Shown: positions 56,392 through 64,000 of the stretch, in pieces
How positions within the stretch are numbered: position 1 is the first letter of the stretch
Layout of the letters: every line of letters starts with the position of its first letter
Assembly: GCA_963576565.1 (NCBI GenBank)
Contig: OY755046.1
Coordinates: 68,043,719 to 68,107,718, forward strand
Length of the DNA: 64,000 bases
Direction: 5' to 3'
Source: Aspidapion aeneum
Taxonomy: Eukaryota > Arthropoda > Insecta > Coleoptera > Brentidae
Made by a program: the position numbers and the translations under genes
The notes under the pieces: generated by a model
What the model was told of the DNA's origin: nothing
Database searches by the model: none
Seen by the model: the letters and a program-made list of their open reading frames with translations, nothing else

Positions 56392-57924
56392 CAGCGTGTC
56401 CCATTTTCGATGGGATTAAATGGGAAACTCGGTTATTATTAAAGATATCGATTTTCTGATTGCACCTTACCGTGCTCTTTTTTGGAGCCCTTAAAAATGG
56501 TGTAATCAGATTTTTACTATACCCCGTGGTTTCGCTAATACAGGGAGTTTTTGAAAAAATTGCATTTTAATTAATTCCTTGTATCTCGCTTATTTTGCAA
56601 GATATTTTTATTCTGTTAAAACCTTTCTATGGCAACTTTTTTAGAGCAAAATAATGACGTTGTCAATTTTTAAAAATATTGTTTAGTTTTTGAGATATGG
56701 TATTTATCATAAAAAAATTAAATACGGACCTGGATTTTTTTTATTACTACTTTGATTAGTTCCATGCTATTATTACCTTAAAATGATAAAACTTTAATAT
56801 TTTTTTGATTTAAGGTTAAAAAAAGCTATTTAATATTTGAAAAAAAAATTATAGTCCGAACCTGGAAATTTCCAACGTAATTATAAATTAAAAATTGCAA
56901 GACACACTAGTTGAACGATTTTTGTTTATCTGTTTTGAAATGATAATTAAAAGATTTATAAATACAGTAAAAAACGTTAAAAAGTTACAAAAATAATATC
57001 GTACTAATTATTTGATAACCAAACAGCAGGTCGTGAAATTTACAAAACAAAAGCGTGGAATTGACATTGTCATTTTACTTGTCATTTTTGTAAATGGCTT
57101 ACAATTATTTTAAACTGGCTAGAAATCGACCATATCCAGATTTTGAAAAATGTGATATGTTTGACTGCTTCATTCAAGCAACAAAATCCCAATATTTAAA
57201 TGGCAGAAATATTTTTATGCAAAATGCGTTAAGAAAAATTACTCAAAAATGCCAACAATTTCTTACACATAATGGTAATCAGAAAGATTAGTTATTTTTT
57301 ATAATTTGTTTTTTTTTTTGTATTTTTCGTAGACTTTGTTTCAAATAAATCTGTAAATTAACGTAAAACCATTTTAATATGCTAAGTATCAAAACAGTTA
57401 AACTAAAAATTGTTTAACTAGCAATTTTTAGTTTATATTTATGTTGGAAATATCCAGGTTCGGACTATTTTTTTTTTAAATATTAAATATTTTTTTTTTA
57501 CCTTAAAACAAAAATTTTTTAAATTTTTATTATTTTATGATAATACTAGCATGAAACCAATCAAAAAAGTAATAAAAAAAATCCAGGTCCGTATTTAATT
57601 TTTTTATGATAAATACCATATCTCAAAAACTAAACAAAATTTTAAAAAATTGATAACGTCATTATTTTCTTCTAAAAAAGTTGCCATAAAAATGTTTTTA
57701 CAGAATAAAAGTATCTCGCAAAATAAGCGAGATACAAGGGATTATTAAAAATACAATTTTTTCAAAAACTCCCTGTATTAGCGAAACTACGGGGTATAGC
57801 AAAAATCTGATTACGCCATTTTTAAGGGCTCAAAAAAAGAGGACGGTAAGGTGCAATCAGAAAATCAATATCTTTAATAATAACCGAGTTTCCCATTTAA
57901 TCCCATCGAAAATGGGACACGCTG
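56392..57924 (+). mobile_element. TA-flanked ~1.5-kb element with small ORF, copy 2
   Basis: Same ends as copy 1, between TA at 56390-56391 and 57925-57926, 1533 bp, opposite orientation. It begins 13 nt into Mnt intron 8, directly after the GTAAGTAAC donor. A solo fragment of the same terminus lies at 58019-58060. Confidence 0.9.
57094..57291 (+). CDS. Small ORF carried by TA-flanked element, copy 2
   Basis: 65 codons starting MAYNYFKLARNRPYPDFEKC. It shares the block DMFDCFIQATKSQYLNGRNI with copy 1 and then diverges (ALRKITQKCQQ). ATG context GTAAATGG has A at -3. The conserved upstream stretch includes AAAACAAAAGCGTGGAATTG. Unknown function; no family recognised. Confidence 0.42.
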   Translation: MAYNYFKLARNRPYPDFEKCDMFDCFIQATKSQYLNGRNIFMQNALRKITQKCQQFLTHNGNQKD

Positions 57925-57926
57925 TA

Positions 57927-58161
57927 CACTAGCCCACTTTTTTAATGTCCCCTTAATTTTCCTTTATTTGTAGAGTACAAAGAAACAGTGCCTTGTTTGG
58001 GTACACTGCATGGGTTTTGTACAGCGTGTCTTATTGTCGATGGGAATCTCGGCTATTTTACGTTACCATGCTAAGCTTTTTTTGTTATTTTCTCCAAAAA
58101 AGGTATTTTAACATTCTCCTCTAACATCCTTAGTTTTTTTGAAAACTGAATAAAACCAACA
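57927..58161. other. Mnt intron 8 sequence with repeat pieces
   Basis: Includes the solo terminus GTACAGCGTGTCTTATTGTC at 58019 and a piece resembling the intron 6 inverted repeat at about 58090-58160. Confidence 0.4.
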
Positions 58162-59155
58162 AAAAAGCATATGATACCGTTCCAGTAGAAAAATTATGGA
58201 CAGTGTTAGAACAAACTAATATTAATCATACATATATAAAAGCGAGAAAAGAACTTTACAAAGGGTCAAAATTAAAATTGGAAATCGACTTTCAAAAGAA
58301 TTCCAGGTAACGAAAGGCTTATGACAGGGATGTTGTTTCTTTTCAACTCTTTTTAAAATATATATCGCAGTGGCTCTAAAAAAATGGAAACGTAAAGTGC
58401 ACGGCATGGGAATACAACTTAACAACCGATTTACCATATACACACTACATGTTGCCGACGATCAAGCAATTGTAGGTTAATACCAAAAGTGGGGGTAACA
58501 GTGAACGTGGACAAGACACAGTACTTATGTATTGGAAACGAATCAAGTGAGTTAGAACTGGACAATGGCCAAACAATATCTCCATTCAATGAGTATGTAT
58601 ACTTGGGTGTCAATTTGATAAGACAGAAACAGACTGTAAAGAACTAGAAAAAAGAATAGTAAAAGCAAAAAAGGTTATTGGTTGTCTTAACAGTATTTTA
58701 TGGAGCAGAGAGATAAAAAATAATGTAAAATTTAACATATATGAAACAATGGTGAAAAGCACGCTGTTGTATGGAATAGAGACTTACGCGTAACAGAAAA
58801 ATACAAAGCAAAAATGGAAAGTGTCGAAATGGATGCAATAAGATCAGTGAGAATATCTAGAAGAAATCATATAAGAAATAAGATCATAAAAGAAAGAATG
58901 GGAATCGAGTTAACGGATAACATCACTAAAAGACAACTGATATGGTACGGCCATGTACAACGGATGAACGACGAAATAGTACCAAAGCAGGTCCTAGAAT
59001 GGCAACCAATAGGGCGCAGAAAAAGAGGGCGTCCTAAACTGGAATGGCAAGTCAATCCAAAAATAAATGAGTCAAAACAACCTGACGGAAGATGATTGTC
59101 AGGATCGAAGAAGGTGCAAATGAATAGGCGTCAAACAACGTAGAAAAACGTTCAA
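58162..59155 (+). mobile_element. LINE family A fragment, copy e
   Basis: The only family A copy on the plus strand. It runs from AYDTVPVEKLW-type text (58166) through the RT region, KRKVHGMGIQLN (58390), a damaged catalytic box (LHVADDQ near 58450), NESSELELDNGQTIS, and LLYGIET. The frame 58814-59095 carries MESVEMDAIR, RQLIWYGHVQRMND and GRRKRGRPKLEW. Several frameshifts. The 3' end stops before the TAG tail, where an inverted-repeat arm begins. Confidence 0.87.
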
Positions 59156-59164
59156 ACACTTTCT

Positions 59165-59417
59165 GTAAAATACTTACCTTTTGAGAAATTAACATAAAAC
59201 TGAATACTTAGTTTCGGTTTATTTTGCATAAATGCTATGGAAATACATAGGAAACAGGTGTACTGCTAACACTTCAGGGTTCGTATCTTAGCAAAGGTAC
59301 AACGTAGATATCTCAATGACATCTCGTATTATAGGCCATTAGTTGGAATTTATTTTATGTTATTACAGATTTTCTGAAAAATAAGCAGTTCTGAAGTTAA
59401 AGGCCACAAATCAAAAA
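59165..59417. repeat. Single arm of the intron 6 inverted-repeat family
   Basis: Matches 49095-49335 (TACATAGGAAACAGGTGTACTG, AACACTTCAGGGTTCGTATC). Continues after the (GACA)n insertion at 60175. Confidence 0.75.
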
Positions 59418-59993
59418 ACTCTGCCAATATATGGGCCCCTAAGCTCACACTAGGTACTATAGTTATAGTGTACGTGTGAGCTAATATAACTAAAAAATAT
59501 TTTATTCAACTCCAGACTAAATTACCTTTTGTTTGATACCACACAAGCCATGTTTTGACTTAAACTCAAATTTTTTAAATTTACCCCCACCCTTAAAAAA
59601 AAACAAAAAACTAAAATGTATTTTGTTAAACTCCGGACTCAATTACCTTTCGTTTGATATCACACACGCCATATTTTCACTTAAACTCTAATTTTTAAAA
59701 TATACCCCCACCCTTTTTTTTAAATAAATTAAAATGTATTTTGTTTAACTGCAGACTCAATTACCTTTCGTTTGATATCACACACGCCATATTTTCACAT
59801 AAACTCTAATTTTTGAAATGTACCCCCACCCTTTTATTTGGTTTCTGTTCGGTGGATTTTGTTCATTTTTAAATGGGACCATCTCGACCCAAGACCCAGC
59901 CTAGGTACCAAATTTCATTAAAATCGGCCAAGCGGTTTTTGAGTTATGCGCGTTGGTCGTTACAGACAGACATACAGACAGACAGACAGACAT

Positions 59994-60035
<42 letters not shown>

Positions 60036-60174
60036 GGCGCAACAAAAAAGTTTCAAAATCATCTGAAACGCAAAGATATATAAAAATTTTTGAAATCGGA
60101 GCAACTTTTTTTTTCTCGAAAAAATTAGGATCACCATAGCTCACACTACTATAGTATAGTATATGTGTGAGCTA
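59418..60174 (+). mobile_element. (GACA)n-cored non-autonomous element, copy 4
   Basis: Left end ACTCTGCCAATATATGGG, left hairpin, three ~120-bp internal repeats, bridge, short (GACA)n array (about 59965-60034), right segment and right hairpin ending GTGTGAGCTAA. The flanks join into the repeat at 49316-49640, where the corresponding site (CTAAATAAAAAAATTG) is uninterrupted. The insertion went into an A-run, with no clear TSD beyond extra A residues. Confidence 0.87.
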
Positions 60175-60490
60175 AAATTGGTAAAAATCCAAAATGGCGA
60201 AAAAATGTTTAGCGTCATAACTCGAAACCTAATCGTCTGACCAGAAAACGTGCAATTGCGTTTTTGTAGTAAATTTTATTGTCTTCAACTTTTGTTTAAA
60301 ACTTTTTTCTCTAAAGTGTACAGGGACCAAGTAATTAAAAAAAAACCTTTTTGTGCATACCAAATCCAAGATGACGGTGGGAGCCAGAACCCCCCCCCCC
60401 CAGGGTTAAATACAACATATATCAAAATCGCGACTACACCACCTTTTGCAAGCTGGGGGTCTTTTTTTATTCTAATGACTGTCCAATATT
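60175..60490. repeat. Dispersed repeat, right part
   Basis: Continuation of the family at 49316-49640 after the (GACA)n insertion. Includes a C-run at 60391-60402. Confidence 0.7.
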
Positions 60491-60598
60491 ATATTTCAAT
60501 TGTTACAGATATGTACTGATATAAAAGAACAAAGAAAATAAAAATATTTCTTTTGGTTAACGGTTTGCCCTTATTATATTTTTGTTATTTTTTTGCAG

Positions 60599-60706
60599 GT
60601 CTCCACCCACTTTATAACCAGTCCCCAGCAATTGAACGGCATAAACGGCCAAATAAATGGCAAAATGGTACCGATAACTCAGTACCTTGTCAAGCCTGTT
60701 GTCGTG
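60599..60706 (+). CDS. Mnt: Mnt exon 9: C-terminal region
   Basis: Acceptor ATTTTTTTGCAG (60598), donor GTCGTG|GTGAGT (60706/60707). Phase 0 to phase 0, 108 nt, residues 477-512 (VSTHFITSPQQLNGINGQIN, then GKMVPITQYLVKPVVV). A Gln/Asn-rich segment without a folded domain. It is the last exon I can find; an open frame in the next intron (to 60807) is a different frame. The remaining exons should lie beyond the window. Confidence 0.83.
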
Positions 60707-61075
60707 GTGAGTACCCCAAGTCCAAGACCGGGCAGTTAGTGCCACAGTATCAAGAGAACGCGTTGAAAAGTGGACCGGACCAAATTGTATGTATGTTGCC
60801 AATGTAATCGGCAAAGAAACTACAAGGAATAAAAAAAAAGAATTTTAAGCGATAAATCGGTACTTATAGACCACTGCATAACAGGTTGTTTTTTAAGGCT
60901 GAGGAGACTCCCAACTTTTTCCTCTACGAAAGTTCTTGAAAGTAATTCCTAAAAGATTGCGCGGGCGCAGAAATTTTTCGAACTTCGGACTTTTTAAACG
61001 AAGCGATTTTGGGAACAATGTTTCCATTTGCTTTTAAACACATACTTTAGGGCACATAAAAAAATACTCTGCCAA
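60707..61075. other. Mnt intron 9, 5' portion
   Basis: Starts GTGAGTACC. No repeat or exon recognised before the (GACA)n element. Confidence 0.4.
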
Positions 61076-61605
61076 TATATGGGCCCCTAGGCTCACACTA
61101 GGTACTATAGTTATAGTGTACGTGCGAGCTAATAAAACTAAAACTTGAAATATATCTTATTCAACTCCAGACTAAATTACCTTTTGTTTGATACCACACA
61201 AGCTATGTTTTGACTTAAACTCAAATTTTTGAAATCTACCCCCACCCTTAAAAAAACAAAAACTAAAATGTATTTTGTTTAACTCCGGACTCAATTACCT
61301 TTCGTTTGATATCACACACGCCATATTTTCACGTAAACTCTAATTTTTGAAATCTACCCCCACCCTTTTTGAAGAAAAAAAAACTAAAATGTATTTTGTT
61401 TAACTCCATACTCAATTACCTTTCGTTTGATATCACACACGCCATATTTTCACATAAACTCTAATTTTTGAAATCTTCCCCCACCCTTTTATGTTGCTTG
61501 TGTTCGGTGGATTTTGTTCATTTTTAAATAGGACCATCTCGACCCAAGACCCAGCCTAGGTACCAAATTTCATTAAAATCGGCCAAGCGGTTTTGCGCGT
61601 TGGTC

Positions 61606-61694
61606 GTTCGGTTCGGTTCGGTTCGGTTCGGTTCGGTTCGGTTCGGTTCGGTTCGGTTCGGTTTGGTTCGGTTCGGTTCGGTTCGGTTCGGTTC
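61606..61694. repeat. (GGTTC)n run
   Basis: About 18 units with one GGTTT variant, directly joined to the (GACA)n array. The same pentamer in short form occurs at about 7688 and 25634. Confidence 0.95.
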
Positions 61695-62637
<943 letters not shown>

Positions 62638-62698
62638 TTTTTTTTTTCTCGAAACAATTAGGATCACCATAGCTCACACTACTATATTATAGTATATG

Positions 62699-63188
62699 AT
62701 TACTTATTTTTTGTTCTAACTTTTTTCATCTTATAATTTATGTGATTAAAAAAGTAACAGTAAAGATACAGTTTAACCGGCTGTTTTTTTTCTGTACAAT
62801 AAAAAATTCGTTTAAAAGTGAATGGCAATATTGTCACAACACTCTGTTAAGAATCATTTTCAAGAATTTTGAAGAGGAGAAAGTTTGTACTCGTCACTTA
62901 AAAAGTAGGCTGGTGTTCTATGGACTATTACTTGTTTTAAGTTTCGTGTGATTCTTTGGCTTAATTTTTAAATTAGCTGTTGTGAATTCCAATTTTACTT
63001 TTTGGAATTTTAACATTTTGTGGTAGGTTGTACACAAACACCCCTAGTAACACATGCAGGTACGTAGGTGCCTCAGGGTCTGATTGAGATCCCTGGAAGG
63101 CCCCTGGAACGTTTTTGTGGGTCTTTTTTACGTTTTTAAAACGTCCCCAAAACGTTGTTCGGACGTTTGTCAAATTTAATTTTTTATA
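62699..63188. other. Intron sequence and ACGTTT-rich repeat, left part
   Basis: 62699-63045 unassigned. From about 63050 the sequence is rich in AACGTTT/GGACGT words, which resume after the LINE at about 63905-64000. The LINE therefore sits inside a MITE-like repeat that runs off the window. Confidence 0.5.
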
Positions 63189-63880
63189 CAACTACTATGT
63201 CGGTTTAGAACGTTTTTCAACGTTGTCCGACGCCTAATCATCACCTCTTATGATTCTGACAATCATCTTGTGTCAGGTTTTTTTGATTCATTGATCTTTG
63301 AATTGACTGTTGTTATTATAGTTTAAGACGCCCCAATTCTAGGACCTGCTTTGGTAATCATTTATCGTTCATCCGTTGTACATGGCCGTACCATATTAGT
63401 TGTCTTTTAGTGATGTCATCCGTTATGCTTTCCTCGATTCCCATTCTTTCTTTTATAATATCATTTCTTATATGATATGTTCTAGATACTCTTATTGATC
63501 ATCTTATTGCATCCATTTCGACACTTTCCATTTTTGTTTTGTATTTTTCTGTTACGCGACAAGTCTCTATTCCATACAACAGCATGCTTTTCACCATTGT
63601 TTCATGTATGTTAAACTTTACATTCTTTTTTATCTCTCTGCTCCATAAAATACTGTTAAGACATCCAATAACCTTTTTCGCTTTTACTATTCTTTTCTCC
63701 AGTTCTTTACAGTCTGTTCCTGTCTTATCAAATGTGACACCCAAGTATACATACTCATTGCATGGAGATGTTATTTGTCCATTGTCTAGTTCTAACTCAC
63801 TGGATTCTTTTCCAATACATAAGTACTGTGTCTTGTCCACGTTCACTGTTAATCCCCACTTTTGGTATTCTTCTTCTTTA
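63189..63880 (-). mobile_element. LINE family A fragment, copy f
   Basis: Family 3' end at 63189 (ACTACTATGTCGG). The minus-strand frame 63499-63846 (115 codons) reads NVDKTQYLCIGKESSELELD and continues through YVYLGVTFDKTGTD, GCLNSILWSREIKK and LLYGIETCRVTEKYK. It is the best-kept stretch of family A in the window. The rest is frameshifted. Confidence 0.87.
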
Positions 63881-64000
63881 ATTATTTATGCCTTCTGCAA
63901 AATTTGGAGACGTTTAATAAACGTTCCAGTGACGTTCCGAAACGTTCCAAAGCGTTTCCAGGACGTACAAAACACGTTCGAGAGACGTCTAAAAAACGTT
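63881..64000. repeat. ACGTTT-rich repeat, right part
   Basis: Dense AACGTTCC, GACGTT and AACGTT words to the window edge, mirroring 63110-63170. Confidence 0.55.

Larger units (their letters stand above)
18406..60706 (+). other. Mnt: Mnt gene (Max network transcriptional repressor), 3' end outside window
   Basis: Nine coding exons were joined by splice phase and homology: 18439-18642, 24999-25188, 35338-35685, 37093-37234, 47200-47305, 47529-47628, 49819-50021, 56244-56378 and 60599-60706. Together they give 1536 nt (512 codons) with no stop, and all introns are GT-AG. The product is a bHLH-leucine zipper partner of Max that binds CACGTG E-boxes in the nucleus. It represses Myc targets by recruiting the Sin3/HDAC corepressor through its N-terminal helix. 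The order SID, linker, bHLH, zipper, low-complexity tail matches animal Mnt. No terminal exon or poly(A) signal in frame was found before 64000, so the gene continues to the right. The introns total about 40 kb and consist largely of transposons. Confidence 0.93.

Noticed and set aside
60553..60807. 84-codon ORF overlapping Mnt exon 9
   Set aside because: It reads the exon in a different frame. The phase-0 frame between good splice sites continues the Mnt protein.
61606..61694. (GGTTC)n as telomeric repeat
   Set aside because: The insect telomere unit is TTAGG or close variants. This run is short, internal and part of a mobile element.

Overview
The window is eukaryotic, almost certainly from a large, AT-rich, transposon-laden insect genome. 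The reasons are split genes with GT-AG introns, insect-type BEL/Pao, hAT, pogo/Tigger, P-like and non-LTR elements, and no operons or bacterial signals. A beetle or hemipteran fits best, but I cannot fix the species.

The one recognisable host gene is Mnt (Max network transcriptional repressor, bHLH-leucine zipper) on the + strand. Nine coding exons run from 18406/18439 to 60706, with consistent splice phases, 1536 nt and 512 codons in total. They encode an N-terminal Sin3-interaction helix (exon 1), a Gln/Ser/Thr-rich linker (exons 2-3), the basic-helix-loop-helix (exon 4), the leucine zipper (exon 5) and a low-complexity tail (exons 6-9). The 3' end lies beyond the window. Directly upstream, 17014-18300 is a long unexplained Asn/Ser/Glu-rich ORF. 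It could be spliced in frame onto the Sin3-interaction exon through a 114-nt intron.

The introns and upstream DNA are built from transposable elements. 1-2560: tandem ~0.91-kb repeat. 2756-14619: non-LTR fragments, two hAT-type elements, three copies of a (GACA)n-cored element, foldbacks and an element with 9-bp TSDs that holds a perfect 91-bp-arm palindrome. 15390-16046: LINE tail. 18895-37000: long inverted repeats, Tigger remnants, nested foldbacks and an RNase H-bearing LINE. 37523-47070: a P-like element split by an intact 7,962-bp BEL/Pao retrotransposon (5-bp TSD, equal 711-bp LTRs, one 1763-codon ORF) and by a 185-bp Tigger-type MITE. 50081-51507: a second P-like copy that lacks both insertions and so shows the empty sites. 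53826-57924: two ~1.5-kb TA-flanked elements carrying the same small ORF. 59418-62698: two more (GACA)n elements, one with a 943-bp array. 63189-63880: another LINE fragment.

No new cellular system is obvious. The points most worth following are the Mnt-proximal ORF, a 33-bp ultra-short P-like insertion with its own 9-bp TSD, the palindrome with a Penelope-like/hammerhead-like unit, and the small ORF kept in two inverted MITE copies.
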